Positions 8,514-19,374 are shown, numbered from the stretch's first letter. The stretch: 64,000 nucleotides of DNA from Gammaproteobacteria bacterium (GCA_030429735.1 JAUIET010000017.1:1-64000); one strand, 5' to 3'. Made by a program: numbers and translations. Notes: a model not told the origin generated them from the sequence alone.

Positions 8514-9050
8514 ATGAATCGATCTGCCATGTTGAGAGTTCGTTGTACAGCGTGCCTGCTGTTTCTTGTTGGCTGCGCAGGCACCGTGCAACAGCTCAAC
8601 CCGAAAGCAATCAAGCAGAGCGCCACATTTGCAGGTTTTGAATGCCACGCGCCAATCATTGTTCGCGACGCGCGTCGATCCGAAACAGAGCACTTCAAAC
8701 ACTTGGCCACGGAGCAAGCGCTCGACTGGTTACGTGGTAGTCTACAGGCGATAACTGACAATCGATTGGTTTTTCTTGATGAAACTGATGGTGCCAGTAA
8801 TGCAGTCACCATCGAGCTGCGACATGCGTACGTTGCGAACAAGCTGCAAAGCAAAGTCGGTATAGTGTCAATAACCGCCAGGCAGAACAATTATGAAGAG
8901 AGTTTCAGGGGGCATTCTGCCAAAATGAACTGGTGGGGTAGTACACTGGAATACACGCTGCAGCTGAATGTGGTGATGAAGGAGGCTTTATTAAAATTCG
9001 CAAGATCGCCCAAATTCTGCAGGTACCAGGCAGACGGCTCAGTGCCGTAG
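8514..9050 (+). CDS. Small lipoprotein, hypothetical
   Basis: A 178-residue predicted lipoprotein starting at ATG 8514 (an in-frame codon at 8385 lies inside the upstream gene and is rejected). The signal sequence MNRSAMLRVRCTACLLFLVG ends before a Cys in an LVGC lipobox. The mature part is a mixed alpha/beta sequence with Cys residues near both ends. It lies 17 nt after another lipoprotein gene and 19 nt before a YkgJ-type gene. Function unknown. Confidence 0.55.
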   Translation: MNRSAMLRVRCTACLLFLVGCAGTVQQLNPKAIKQSATFAGFECHAPIIVRDARRSETEHFKHLATEQALDWLRGSLQAITDNRLVFLDETDGASNAVTIELRHAYVANKLQSKVGIVSITARQNNYEESFRGHSAKMNWWGSTLEYTLQLNVVMKEALLKFARSPKFCRYQADGSVP

Positions 9051-9069
9051 CGCAACAACGAAAAGCGCT

Positions 9070-9438
9070 GTGAAAAACTGCAATCAATGCGGTAAATGCT
9101 GTATCAACTACAGCGACGGGGGCTTGGTTGCAAGCGATGAGGAGATCACCCTTTGGGAGCTGTTTAAACCCAATATTGCCAGGTATGTGGCGGATGGTGT
9201 AATTTGGGTAGACCCAAACTCGGGGCTGCCGCTCAAGCGCTGCCCGTGGCTTGGCGAAACGACGGATGCGCGCTATTACTGCGAAATTTATGACGATCGA
9301 CCAGCAGATTGCCGACACTACCCGGTCAGTATTGTGCAAATGGTGAAAGACGAATGTGAAATGCTTGAGCTGAAAGACCTGGCCAATCCGCGCCAGGCAC
9401 AAGTTCGCCTGAACAGCGTGACGAGCAGCGAGCGATAA
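9070..9438 (+). CDS. YkgJ family cysteine cluster protein
   Basis: A 122-residue protein starting at GTG 9070. It opens with CNQCGKCC, continues with KRCPWL and YYCEIYDDRPADCRHYP, the cysteine pattern of the YkgJ / zinc- or iron-chelating CxxCxxCC family. Metal binding is expected; the reaction is unknown. It may share a transcript with the two lipoprotein genes upstream. Confidence 0.8.
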   Translation: MKNCNQCGKCCINYSDGGLVASDEEITLWELFKPNIARYVADGVIWVDPNSGLPLKRCPWLGETTDARYYCEIYDDRPADCRHYPVSIVQMVKDECEMLELKDLANPRQAQVRLNSVTSSER

Positions 9439-9484
9439 AACCTTTGTTGTTAAGGTAGTTCAGTTGGCTCAGGCAGCAGTATGC

Positions 9485-9523
9485 GCGTTTAAGGTAAGCG
9501 TTTAGGGTAAACGTTTAGGGTAA
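9485..9523. repeat. Three tandem 13-bp repeats
   Basis: Three back-to-back copies at 9485-9497 (GCGTTTAAGGTAA), 9498-9510 (GCGTTTAGGGTAA) and 9511-9523 (ACGTTTAGGGTAA), each differing by one base from the next. They lie in the 114-bp gap between two convergent genes and are not inside a coding frame I can support. The role is unknown; simple slippage expansion or protein-binding sites are both possible. Confidence 0.85.
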
Positions 9524-9552
9524 ATGGCGTGTGGGTCTCATGTGCTGATCAA

Positions 9553-10635
9553 TCAATTAATGTGCCGTGATAGAAACGACACAATATCTTCACCAGACGG
9601 ATCTACAATACTGAAGTTTGGATCGTCTGCGTAAACAACACTGCTTAGCCCAACAGCATCAGCGGTTTCTTTTAGCGCTCGCGCATGCAAACTGTGATGG
9701 AACAGCAGGTCAACCAGATCGTCGGGCGAAGGTGTGGTATTTGACACGAATATGGGGGCGTCGCCGGCATCCATCAACGCCAACATATCAAGGTTTGCGC
9801 GCAATGCCAGCGAGTCCGGCGAATCAAATTCATCGACCGAACTAATCGCAAGAAACGACAGCAAAAGATCCGTTGCGCCCACCGCGTTTGAGATTGTGAT
9901 TACGTCAGTACCTCCCAGAATGGCTGCGAATGGTGCCAGTGCGTCATCCAGAACCTGTTCCCAACGACCGAGGTCATAGGTGGCTTGGGTTGCCAGCGCA
10001 CCGGCGGCCTTGATGCGTGAGGACTCTCTCAGTACGGGGTCTGTACTGTCAGGTTCAGCAAGCTCGTCTTGCGACCCCAGCCACAGTGCCGTACCCGCTC
10101 CGGCCGATACACCAAACACGGCAACATTGTCGGGGTCTATGTTCAAGCTGTATGCTTGGTAGCGCATAAACTGTAAAGCACGTTTGCTGTCATTCAACGA
10201 TTTCATCACGCCGTTTGTATCCAGCGGATCGACACTGAGCAAATAGTAGTTTGTGCTGGCAACGGCAATACCTCTGTCCAGGAAACCACGCACAATATCG
10301 GCGATTGGTCCTTCCTCAATGGCTTTGTCGCCTCTCGTGAATCCACCACCATGAATGTATATCACTAAAGGAGTGGGGGTATCGCTATCAGGTAACCAGA
10401 TATCAAACACATTTCGTTCTTCATCGCCATAAGCTACGTTCCCGGCAAATCTGGCCTGGCTGGTTTGCACATCGATAGGAGAATTTGTGAACGCAAGGTT
10501 CAGCGTTGGAATCTCTGCAAAGGCACCATCCGTATGTTCGGAATCACTGCACGACACCAATACGACCGCGAGCGCACCTATGCTCAACAATCGCAAAACG
10601 GATTTTAGGCCAGAAATATGTTTGTACACTGTCAT
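9553..10635 (-). CDS. Alpha/beta hydrolase lipoprotein (esterase-like)
   Basis: A 360-residue secreted or lipid-anchored esterase. The signal sequence ends LVSC at about residue 29, a lipobox. The fold motifs are visible: VIYIHGGGFTRGD (oxyanion hole HGGG) near residue 95 and VFGVSAGAGTALW with the nucleophile Ser in GxSxG near residue 175; a His in HHSLHARAL near residue 315 is a catalytic candidate. This matches the carboxylesterase/BD-FAE-like group acting on small esters. Substrate is unknown. It is divergent from the RND efflux genes, with 138 bp between the starts. Confidence 0.85.
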   Translation of the reverse strand: MTVYKHISGLKSVLRLLSIGALAVVLVSCSDSEHTDGAFAEIPTLNLAFTNSPIDVQTSQARFAGNVAYGDEERNVFDIWLPDSDTPTPLVIYIHGGGFTRGDKAIEEGPIADIVRGFLDRGIAVASTNYYLLSVDPLDTNGVMKSLNDSKRALQFMRYQAYSLNIDPDNVAVFGVSAGAGTALWLGSQDELAEPDSTDPVLRESSRIKAAGALATQATYDLGRWEQVLDDALAPFAAILGGTDVITISNAVGATDLLLSFLAISSVDEFDSPDSLALRANLDMLALMDAGDAPIFVSNTTPSPDDLVDLLFHHSLHARALKETADAVGLSSVVYADDPNFSIVDPSGEDIVSFLSRHIN

Positions 10636-10773
10636 TGAATTACCGGTTACTGAGCGCGAACATAAGCCCTGTATTCTACATCATTGGCAACAGTTATTGA
10701 TTACCGTTCATTCTGGCATTGTGCGACCAATGTCGGTACTCTATTTGCCGCAAATTGTCAGGTAAGAGAGTAA

Positions 10774-11841
10774 ATGGGTCGCTTGTTATACGCCGTAATT
10801 ATCGTGATAGTGGTTTCGGCCGTCCCGGCAGCAGCGCAAGAGAACGCAGGTGCACCAGTACGCACGGTACTGGTGCAAGAGCAAGCCATTACTCAGCGGG
10901 TGCAGCTTACAGGCACGGTAACATCCCTTCGTGATGCCAACCTCTCGGCGGCAACCAGCGGCCTGGTCACCGAGCTTGTCGTCGACAGTGGCAGCAAGGT
11001 TAGCCGTGGCGATGTGCTGCTGCAGCTTGATGCGGAACTTGCCCGCTGGCAATGGCAAAGCGCACAGGCAGACATGAAATCCGCCGAAGTGCTGGCCAAG
11101 GATGCGCGCAGAAAATGGGAAGAAGCACGTGAGCTTTTACCGAAGCGCAGCATCGCACAATCTACTGTACGTGATCTTGCAGCCGTGCTGGCCTCCAGTA
11201 ACGCGGCGCTTGAGCAGGCCGTGGCCGAGGCCAGTTATCGCAAGGCCTTACTCAACCGGCATACCTTGCGAGCGCCGTTTTCAGGGATAGTACAAAACAA
11301 ATACACGGAAGTTGGAGAATGGGTCGTGCCGGGTAATCCGGTACTGTCTCTGGTTGAAACTGATAATCTGAGTATTGATTTTCAAGTGGCTGAGGATTAC
11401 CTGTATTCGATAGAGACCGGCACATTGGTTAACTACTGGCTTGGCAGTGATTTACAAACCAAACGAGAGGGCAGGGTGAGTACTGTTGTGCCCATCAGTG
11501 GTCAAGGGGCGCGTACGTTTCTGCTGCGTGTTAGCGCTTCAGAGAAAGATTCAAGAATGATTCCGGGGAAGTCGGCCCGTGGCGAGCTGCACCTGAATAC
11601 CGGCCGCACGGCGTTGACCGTGCCGCGAGACGCGTTGGTCAAGCGGTCAGACGGTCGTATACTGGTCTGGCTTGTACAACGGGCTGATGGCGGCTCCGTG
11701 GTTCAGGAACAACCTGTAACAACGGGTCTGGTCTCTGGCACAACGGTAGAAATTTTGGCAGGTCTGCAGCCTGGGTCAGAGGTGGTCACTCAGGGCAATG
11801 AGTCCTTATTGGCCGGGCAGCGCGTTAACGTGTTGCGGTAA
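10774..11841 (+). CDS. RND efflux periplasmic adaptor (membrane fusion protein)
   Basis: A 355-residue adaptor joining an inner-membrane RND pump to an outer-membrane channel. Residues 1-22 are a signal peptide ending AAAQ. The order is typical: N-terminal barrel strand, biotinyl-lipoyl half (SGLVTELVVDSGSKVSRGDVLLQLD, about 70-90), a coiled-coil hairpin (about 95-165), the second lipoyl half (LRAPFSGIVQNKYTEVGEWV), a beta-barrel, and a membrane-proximal end with LTVPRDALV. The permease gene follows after 21 nt. No outer-membrane factor gene is next to it, so a shared TolC-like channel is likely. Confidence 0.92.
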   Translation: MGRLLYAVIIVIVVSAVPAAAQENAGAPVRTVLVQEQAITQRVQLTGTVTSLRDANLSAATSGLVTELVVDSGSKVSRGDVLLQLDAELARWQWQSAQADMKSAEVLAKDARRKWEEARELLPKRSIAQSTVRDLAAVLASSNAALEQAVAEASYRKALLNRHTLRAPFSGIVQNKYTEVGEWVVPGNPVLSLVETDNLSIDFQVAEDYLYSIETGTLVNYWLGSDLQTKREGRVSTVVPISGQGARTFLLRVSASEKDSRMIPGKSARGELHLNTGRTALTVPRDALVKRSDGRILVWLVQRADGGSVVQEQPVTTGLVSGTTVEILAGLQPGSEVVTQGNESLLAGQRVNVLR

Positions 11842-11862
11842 CGAAGCTAAATACATCTGATC

Positions 11863-14800
11863 ATGTTTGAGAAATTAATCGACCGGCCAACGCTTGTGTC
11901 AGTCGCAGCACTGATTATCTGCGTGCTAGGAATAGTGGCGGCCTTGCGTATTCCTGTGCAGATGATTCCGGATCTGGATGTTCGCGCGATCAGCGTGCGC
12001 ACAACCTGGCCTGGCGCAACACCGCAAGACGTTGAAAAGGAAATTCTGATCGAGCAGGAGGAATATCTCAGAAATCTTCCCAATCTGTCGCGTATAACGG
12101 CCACTGCATCGTCGGGCCGAGCCGAAATTGAAATGGAATTTCCATTAGGTACCGACATCACCAACATGCTCATTCGGGTTAGTAACGCGCTAAGCCAGGT
12201 TCCGTCCTACCCGGAAAACGTCGATGAGCCAAGAATATTCGCCAATTCTTTCTCCAGCAATGCGTTCATGTTTTTTAGCGTCATGCCCTTGCCGGGAAAT
12301 CCGCGTCAGCTCGACATCAGCATGTCGCAAGACCTTGTTGAAGACATTGTGAAACCGCGCCTGACCAGCGTTACCGGCATCTCGGAAGTCAGTATTTTTG
12401 GTGGTGTAGAGCGGCAGGTACAGGTGCTGGTTGACCCTGTAAGGCTGGCTCAGCGTGGCCTGACGCTGAACAACGTCCGCAACGTGCTTCGCAGTCGAAA
12501 TCAGGACCGCTCAGGTGGCACGGTGGATTCCGGCAAAAGGCAGTATCTGTTACGTACCGTCGGTCGCTTCAATACGCTTGATGAATTGTCTGAGTTGGTA
12601 TTGGCACGACGCGGCGACTCGATTATTCGCTTAAAAGATGTTGCAACGGTGCGCCTTGACCATTTTGAAGAATCCAACATCACGTCGTTTAATGGTGAGC
12701 GAAACATCTTTATGTCGCTACGCAAGGAAGCCGGGTCAAATGTCATAGACATTAAGCGCGCAGTAAGCAGCGAGGTTCAATCGCTGAATAGTGAGGTGCT
12801 GCGAAGTGTCGGTTTACGTATAGAGCCCATTTCTGACGACGTAGTCTATGTTGAGGAGTCCATCAGGAACGTGTGGCAGAACCTGGCGCTTGGTGCATTG
12901 CTGGCGGCGGGAATCATGTTTTTATTTCTGCGCTCGGTAAAAATAACACTGGTAGGGGTGATGGGTATTCCGGTTTGCGTGATCATCGCGTTTCTGGGTT
13001 TGTTGCTAGCTGGTCGAACCATAAATGTCATTTCTCTGGCCGGAATTGCGTTTGCCATCGGTATGACGCTGGACAACAGTATCGTCGTGTTAGAAAGTAT
13101 TGCGCTTGAACGCCGTAATGGAGCTGCTCGATTACAGGCAGCAGCTGAAGGGGTGAGGCAGGTATGGCCCGCTGTGCTGGCATCCACACTGACGACAGTA
13201 CTGGTATTCGTTCCGGTTGCCTTCGTGGAACAGGAAGCTGGTCAGCTGTACTCCGATGTTGCCATTGCCATTACCGGTGCCATTCTTGCATCCATGCTGG
13301 TGGCCATCACATTAGTGCCAACGGCAGCAGCACGCCTGTCGTTTGCTGAGCGGAGTTCTACAACGAAAAGCCATCAGGTTTTCGATGGCTTTGCTCATCG
13401 AGTGATGGTGATTGTGCGAAAAATACTGGCCACAAGCCGCAGTCGTATGCTGTGTATAAGTGGCTCGGTGCTGTTAAGCGGCTTGATAATTTGGGTACTA
13501 ACACCGGCAGCGGAGTATTTGCCTGAAGGTGAGGAACCGAAAATATTTGCAATGATGAATGCGCCTCCAGGGTACAACATTGCTTCTATGAATGCGCTGG
13601 CGCAGGAAATAAAGGACTATATGCTGCCTCATGTAAACGCCGATCGTGATGCATACTCCAGGGGCGAAGTGGCGGTGCCACCAGTCAAATACATTAATCT
13701 TCGTGTCAATGCGCAACAGGTACGTATCATTTCGGAGCCCGTGGTTGCCGGCGATATAGAAGCGTTGATGGATGCCGTGACGGCAAAGTATCGCGAGTAT
13801 CCTGGCATGCGTGCATTTGCCGCACGGGGTTCCATTATCACCAGTAACCAGGGTGGAACGCGAAGTATTAACCTCGACATTGCCGGTCTGGAATTGCATG
13901 AAATCTATGCAGTTGCCCAGGCTGCCTATCAACGCGCAGCTGAAATCTTTGCTAACCCTCGTATTCAAAGTCAGCCCGGGTCATTGGCCCTGGCACAACC
14001 CATGGTGCAGGTGCATCCCAATTGGGACAGGGCCGCTGAATTAGGTCTTGCCGGTGAAGAGATTGGTTTTATTGTGGCGGCAATGACAGACGGAAGTTAT
14101 GTAGATGAGTTCTTTCTCGATGACGACAAACTGGACATCTTTTTATACAGCGATGCAGGGCGCAACATTGAGCTGGCCAATCTTTCCCAGTTACCGATTT
14201 ATACATCAACCGGGGAAGTTGTACCGCTGGGTGCTTTGGCAGAGATTGTGGAAACAGTGGACACCAGTTCATTGCGCAGGGTCAATGGCCGACGTACTGT
14301 CACTCTGAACATCATACCGCCACGCTCGATCGCGTTGGAGGACGGGGTAGAGATTGTGCGCAGCGATCTGGTGGCCTATTTGCGCGGCACCGGCGCAATT
14401 CCACCACAGGTCGACGTGGTGATATCCGGGGCGGCGGATCAGCTGGACGCCACGCGTGAAGCACTTGTAGACAACTATCTTGTGGCACTGGTGGTGATTT
14501 ATCTATTGATGGTGGCCATTTTTAATCACTGGGCTTATCCCTTGCTTATCATTACCACAATACCGGTTGGTATCGCTGGGGGTATCGTTGGTCTATCAAT
14601 GCTTAACGGCGTTGGGGGGGGGGTTGTCGCTGCTTGGATTACCTTCGGTATCGCAACCTTTCGACATGATCTCAATGCTGGGTTTTCTGATCCTGATGGG
14701 CACGGTGGTGAATAATCCGATACTCATTGTGCATCGGGCGGTTAGCAATATGAAAGTACGTAGCCTGGATGCGTCAGCTGCCGTTATCGAAGCTGTGGAA

Positions 14801-15013
14801 GTGCGCTTGCGGCCGATTGCCATGTCGACGCTCACCACCTTATTTGGGCTTGCCCCTTTGGTGTTTATACCGGGTGCGGGTACAGAGCTTTACCGAGGTG
14901 TTGGTGTTATCGTTATGTTCGGAATTCTAGGGGCTGCGTTGGTGACATTAACGATGTTACCTGCACTGACGGCCAGTGTGCTCAGTTTTCAAAGCAACAA
15001 AAGCACTCGTTAG
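11863..15013 (+). pseudogene. RND efflux permease, frame broken at a G10 tract
   Basis: An inner-membrane proton-driven RND pump. The frame from 11863 runs through TM1 (MFEKLIDRPTLVSVAALIIC), the first periplasmic domain, the TM2-TM6 block with AIGMTLDNSIVVLES, and the second half up to TM9/10, then meets ten G at 14614-14623 and leaves the true frame, ending at 14715. The remainder (FDMISMLGFLILMGTVVNNP to the end) is in the +1 frame and stops at 15013. With nine G the reading is continuous, GVGGGLSLLGLPSVSQP, giving about 1049 residues, the normal size. Apart from this one base the gene looks intact. Sequencing error, phase variation or a recent mutation could each explain it. Confidence 0.88.
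14614..14623 (+). repeat. G10 homopolymer at the permease frameshift
   Basis: A run of ten G inside the RND permease gene. Frame 1 enters it and the correct downstream frame leaves it one base later, so a length of nine (or twelve) restores the full protein. Runs of this size are prone to slippage in replication and to base-calling error. Confidence 0.95.
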
Positions 15014-15022
15014 TTTCTACTC

Positions 15023-16783
15023 TTAAGCAGTTGTTTCTATCACGTTGGATATCCATAGCGTCTGATAGGGTGCCAGTTCTATAGAACTGTTAAGATTTTC
15101 AACGGCTTGCCCGCTGACCAAGTCTATCCATGAGCTGGTTGCGATTAGATTTACTTCTGACAGGCGCAAAAGTGTGGGTTCAAGCGCCACATTGCTAATA
15201 CAGAATATGCTTTGCCGCCGGTCTATGCTCTGACGCCAGAAACCAAACAGCTGTTCGGGTAGTTGCAGTGTAAACTGAGTGGCATTGGGGTGAAATGCGG
15301 GTTGCTCGCGCCTGATAGTGAGCAGTCTGCCCAGCTCAGCCAGTACCAATGCCTGTGTGGATTCAGGGTCACTCAAACAGCTGTTCAAACCTCCTGCGTC
15401 CCATTGGTGGCGGTTGATTGACCTGTTGTGACCACTGTGCTCCACTCGCTGGTGGTCGTTAGGTGTGGCCACAAAACTGTGGAAATACACCGCAGGTATG
15501 CCTTCCAGGCCAAACATAATGGCATGAGCACAGATAAAGCGGGCGATTCCATACTGATCCGGGCCTGCCAGGCTGCCGCTCAGCGCGTCGAACAGCGAAA
15601 TATTTAACTCGTAAGGCTGCACTGTGCCGTCGGCAACGGTACGCCAGGAAACACGACCGCCAAATCCGGTGGTGGTGTCAATCAGGTCTTTCAGTTCAGC
15701 GTCATCGAGAATTCCTTCGACCGGCCGCAAACCGATACCATCATGCGACGCGATAAAGTTAAAATACGCCGTACCATTTTGTGCCGGCGGCATTGCCATT
15801 AACCACTGCTTCAGATAGCTACAGTTACCAGACAGCAGTGTGTGAATGAGTAAAGGAGGCAACGCGAAGTTGTAAACCCAGTGTGCTTCGTTCGCATTGC
15901 CAAAGTAATCCAGGTTTTCTTTGTTAGGTATGTTGGTCTCCGTCAGTACAATTGCCTTGGGGTCCGCAAACTCGATCAAGGTGCGTAGCAAGCGAACCAT
16001 TTCGTGCGTTTGTGGGAGGTTTAAGCAGTGGCTGCCAACTTCTTTCCATAAAAAGGCAATCGCATCGAACCGGAATATGCGCACGCCTTTGTCCAGATAC
16101 TGACGAATGATTCGTACGAATTCGAGTAATACGAGCGGATTTCGAAAGTCAAAATCCACCTGGTCCTGGCTGAACGTGCACCACACATGCTTTATGCCAT
16201 CGGCAGTAGGTGTTTCTCTCAGTAACTCAGTGCTTCTTGGTCGAATGACATTGCTTAAATCGTCTTCAGGATCAGCCGTAAAAAAGTAATCTCGTCCGGG
16301 TTCAATACCTTTGATAAAGTTTTGAAACCACAAACTGCGAGCTGAGCAATGGTTGATGACCAGGTCAGACATCAGGTGATAGTCATTGCCTATTGCCGAT
16401 ACATGTGCCCAATCCCCGTGCGCCTCATTCACGCTTGAGTAGTCAATAACCGAGAATCCATCATCCGAGCTGTACGGGAAAAAAGGCAGGATATGCACGG
16501 AGTTAATAAATTGTCTCAAGTGCGTATCAATAAACGTTTTCAAGGTGTCAAGCGGCTTTTCGCCAGGGGTGACCACCGTATCCGCATACGTGATTAAAAC
16601 CACATCGTTTTGCGACCACAGATTGACGTGCGTGGGAGGGCAGTCCTCGACGCTCGTCAAACGCATGGCCTCAATCAAATCATCGCTTAAAGAGTTACGC
16701 GCTGATGGGCAGAGTAACCCGTCATAAATTAGTTCCAGGTGCTGAGCGGTGCGTTGCTCAAGCTGAAGCAGTGCTGACGTCAT
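15023..16783 (-). CDS. GH13_18 glycoside phosphorylase, probable glucosylglycerate phosphorylase
   Basis: A 586-residue alpha-amylase-superfamily enzyme of the sucrose phosphorylase subfamily. Catalytic blocks are present: [15 protein letters not shown] (nucleophile Asp), VLTETNIPN (acid/base Glu) and [12 protein letters not shown] (stabilising Asp). The subfamily includes sucrose, sucrose-6-phosphate, glucosylglycerol and glucosylglycerate phosphorylases. Because it overlaps the glucosyl-3-phosphoglycerate synthase gene by 26 nt, the likely reaction is glucosylglycerate + phosphate to glucose-1-phosphate + glycerate, recycling the compatible solute. Substrate choice is inferred from context, not from a residue I can verify. 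It is last in a three-gene minus-strand operon. Confidence 0.85.
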   Translation of the reverse strand: MTSALLQLEQRTAQHLELIYDGLLCPSARNSLSDDLIEAMRLTSVEDCPPTHVNLWSQNDVVLITYADTVVTPGEKPLDTLKTFIDTHLRQFINSVHILPFFPYSSDDGFSVIDYSSVNEAHGDWAHVSAIGNDYHLMSDLVINHCSARSLWFQNFIKGIEPGRDYFFTADPEDDLSNVIRPRSTELLRETPTADGIKHVWCTFSQDQVDFDFRNPLVLLEFVRIIRQYLDKGVRIFRFDAIAFLWKEVGSHCLNLPQTHEMVRLLRTLIEFADPKAIVLTETNIPNKENLDYFGNANEAHWVYNFALPPLLIHTLLSGNCSYLKQWLMAMPPAQNGTAYFNFIASHDGIGLRPVEGILDDAELKDLIDTTTGFGGRVSWRTVADGTVQPYELNISLFDALSGSLAGPDQYGIARFICAHAIMFGLEGIPAVYFHSFVATPNDHQRVEHSGHNRSINRHQWDAGGLNSCLSDPESTQALVLAELGRLLTIRREQPAFHPNATQFTLQLPEQLFGFWRQSIDRRQSIFCISNVALEPTLLRLSEVNLIATSSWIDLVSGQAVENLNSSIELAPYQTLWISNVIETTA

Positions 16784-18038
16784 AGGTTTGCGTTACTACA
16801 TAAGGGATATGAGGCGCAGGTGCAAACTGTACGTTGTCCAGTTCTACTGCTTCAGCAATGCGCTCTTGTATGTCGGGAAGCGCGCTTACAACGCGATTCC
16901 AGCTTGGAATAAAAGGTGTATCCATTGGGTTATCCAGAAAGGCTTTACCTGCGGTCATGATGTTTTGCGCAAAAAGCTCAATCGCTTTTTCTTCTTTATG
17001 TATATCCAGTACCAGACCATTCATAATGGCATCGTTTCGAAATGTTTCTACCAGATCGAGTGCAATTCGAAAGTAGGTGGCTTTGAGAGTGCGGAAGCTC
17101 TCCACGCTAAAGGTTTCGCCTTGAGTTGCCAATTTGCGGAATAAGGCTTTGCTGATATCAATCGACATTTTGGACAGGCCGGCGTTTTGGTCGTCGAAGG
17201 ACAGGTCCTGATGTTTATGGTCGTAGGTTTTTGCAATATCAACCTGACACAGGCGATTGTTGGCAAAGTTACGATGCATCTCAGACAGCACACCGATCTC
17301 AAGCCCCCAGTCGCTGGGAATGCGAATGTCGTTTAATACGTCGCGGCGAAAGGAAAACTCACCGGCCAGCGAGTAGCGAAAGCTGTCCATGTATTGCAGA
17401 TATTCCAACTCTCCGCAAATTTTCTTCAGTGCTCGTAATAGAGGTGTCACCAGCAAGCGACAGACGCGGCCGTTCATTTGCTCGTTAGCAGTGCGTGCGT
17501 AAAACCCCTTACAAAATTCATAGTTGAATTGAGGGTTGGCGACAGGGTAAATAAGCCTGGCTAATAGCTCGCGATTATAGGTGGTGATATCGCAATCGTG
17601 CAGCGCTATGGATTCTGCGCGGCTTGCCGCCAACACATAGCCCATGCAGTACCATACGTTTCTGCCCTTACCGAGTTCAGTCGGTGCCAGATTCAGCGCT
17701 TTGAGCTCAGAATCCAGTTTTTGAAGCCTGGGCCCGTCATTCCACAGAACGCGGTGGTGTTGTGGTAAATCTGAAAAAAATGACAGCGCTTCCCTGTACT
17801 GCGCTTCGCTGGCGCGATCCAGGCCAATCACTATTTCTGACAAGTACGGCACGTTCTGAAGCTCTGAGACAATGTTGGGAAGTGCAGCGCCTTGCAGCTC
17901 TGAAAAAAGCGACGGTAAAATCAAAGCCATTGCGCGTTTGCTGCTAAAGCGCAGCAGGTCGGCTTCCAATGCATCAATCGGTCGGTCCGACAGATTATGC
18001 AGAGTTGTAATGATTCCGTTTTGGTAAAAATCAGCCAT
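16758..18038 (-). CDS. gpgS: Glucosyl-3-phosphoglycerate synthase
   Basis: A 426-residue cytosolic GT-A glycosyltransferase that joins a nucleotide-activated glucose to 3-phosphoglycerate. The nucleotide/metal motif is in [17 protein letters not shown] (DxD as DCD, about residues 152-154). The acceptor region [21 protein letters not shown] and [15 protein letters not shown] are characteristic of the GpgS/MpgS-like group. It sits between the phosphatase and phosphorylase genes, overlapping both (8 nt and 26 nt), so the three are co-translated. The product after the phosphatase step is glucosylglycerate, a solute linked to salt or nitrogen stress. A mannosyl donor is possible but less likely given the phosphorylase. 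Confidence 0.87.
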   Translation of the reverse strand: MADFYQNGIITTLHNLSDRPIDALEADLLRFSSKRAMALILPSLFSELQGAALPNIVSELQNVPYLSEIVIGLDRASEAQYREALSFFSDLPQHHRVLWNDGPRLQKLDSELKALNLAPTELGKGRNVWYCMGYVLAASRAESIALHDCDITTYNRELLARLIYPVANPQFNYEFCKGFYARTANEQMNGRVCRLLVTPLLRALKKICGELEYLQYMDSFRYSLAGEFSFRRDVLNDIRIPSDWGLEIGVLSEMHRNFANNRLCQVDIAKTYDHKHQDLSFDDQNAGLSKMSIDISKALFRKLATQGETFSVESFRTLKATYFRIALDLVETFRNDAIMNGLVLDIHKEEKAIELFAQNIMTAGKAFLDNPMDTPFIPSWNRVVSALPDIQERIAEAVELDNVQFAPAPHIPYVVTQTYDVSTASA

Positions 18039-18861
18039 GTCTTGCCTCCAAGGAGTCCAGAGTTTCGCGAAGCGTGTTGCTCCAACCCAATGGTCCGTAA
18101 TCTGTTGTGACTTGTGTTTGGCTTTGTCTTTGTAAACGTGGCATATCCTTTACCGGCGAGCGTACGACAATAGCCGTATCGCTGGCTTCAAGCATCGGCG
18201 CATCGTTCTGACTATCGCCTAGAGAAATGGTATGGAATGTCTGCTTGGGTTGCCGCTCGCGGTAATGGCTCAACAACCAGCGCAGGGCTGAGCCCTTGTC
18301 GCCATTCCCATTAATAGTAAGGAAACGACCACCTTGTTGCACAAACGCACCTGCACGTACCAGTTCGTTGATAAAGGCCTGGCGTTTGATGGCATCACCC
18401 GTCCATAAAAGTGGTTCGGAGTATTGTCTCTGATTGGCCAGCGTTGCTTCAGCCACGCTTAATTCTGCCGCGCGGGCGATACCCCCTGGACCCAGCTGCG
18501 AAAATGATTCAAAACAGTTCTGAAACTGTTGGTTGAGGCGCTCCAGTATTTGAAGCCAATGTGCGCGCGGTTCGGCGAATTCTTTGACCCAGTACTCTTC
18601 GCGCAGAAACGTGCCGTAGGGCTTTCGGCCAAAATAGTCTTTGGGTACATACACCGCAGAACCATTTTCTACAATAAAAGGGTGATGGTTGTGTGTGGCT
18701 TGTCGAAGCGGCTCTATTTCGACCATAGTCTTACTGCTTGAAAAAACCAAAGGAATTTTTCTTTGTTGCAGCTCGTTGATTAAAGCCTTGGCCGGTTCGT
18801 AGTCATAGGTATGGTGGTCGAGAAGAGTCCCGTCCAAATCCGTGAACACTAGAACTTGCAT
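18031..18861 (-). CDS. Glucosyl/mannosyl-3-phosphoglycerate phosphatase (HAD-IIB)
   Basis: A 276-residue HAD-superfamily phosphatase predicted to remove phosphate from glucosyl-3-phosphoglycerate. HAD motif I is VFTDLDGTLLDHH at the N-terminus, motif II FSSSKT, and motif IV SLGDSQNDAPMLEAS; the Cof-type cap lies between. ENGSAVYVP is typical of mannosyl-3-phosphoglycerate phosphatases (MpgP), the closest named family. ATG 18861 is preferred; a TTG at 18906 would add 15 residues ahead of the first strand. It is the first gene of the glucosylglycerate operon. Confidence 0.87.
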   Translation of the reverse strand: MQVLVFTDLDGTLLDHHTYDYEPAKALINELQQRKIPLVFSSSKTMVEIEPLRQATHNHHPFIVENGSAVYVPKDYFGRKPYGTFLREEYWVKEFAEPRAHWLQILERLNQQFQNCFESFSQLGPGGIARAAELSVAEATLANQRQYSEPLLWTGDAIKRQAFINELVRAGAFVQQGGRFLTINGNGDKGSALRWLLSHYRERQPKQTFHTISLGDSQNDAPMLEASDTAIVVRSPVKDMPRLQRQSQTQVTTDYGPLGWSNTLRETLDSLEARHG

Positions 18862-19374
18862 ATCAGTTGAGTCGCTTGGCCTGTGGATGGTGAGATGGAT
18901 AGACAAAAGTGTGCGTTTTCCCAGGTCGGCGGGGTACGTTCAACCTTCCAAAATGTGTGCAACTTTCAATTTTTCGCGCCAATCTGGTGCAGAGCTTCTC
19001 GCTGTTGAGCGTTTCGTTTATTCCTGCAAAATGTGCAGTTGCCGCTATTTTCTGACTCTTCATCTGTACGAAATTACGCTGGTTTTCGAAGAAATCGGGC
19101 GTGTTAACTTAATGTGCAGGCTCTTTATTGCGAGGGTGGGTGGGTATTTCATCTTACTATCTCTGCTCTGTTGACTCGCCTTGTGCTCTATAGCGAGTTG
19201 GTTTATCTGACCGCTGCGGAATCATTGCAGATAGCGTGCCAGCTTTAACTGGCATTGAAATTGCTTCATACATTCCCGTCGGAATCCCGGCAAGCAACCG
19301 TGCGCACGTGTGTGTCTAGCGGACGCTGCTGTGCACTGTCGTGTTTCAACTCTAGCTGTAAATGAAGTGAAATT
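18862..19374. other. Intergenic region (513 bp), no gene seen
   Basis: This stretch separates the divergent glucosylglycerate operon and the AP2-like gene, so both promoters should lie here. I find no convincing open frame. A 6-bp inverted repeat ACTCGC/GCGAGT with a 13-nt loop lies near 19174-19198. No promoter can be placed with confidence. Confidence 0.5.

Noticed and set aside
9485-9523. CRISPR-like repeats
   Set aside because: The 13-bp units are directly adjacent with no spacers and no cas genes are present.
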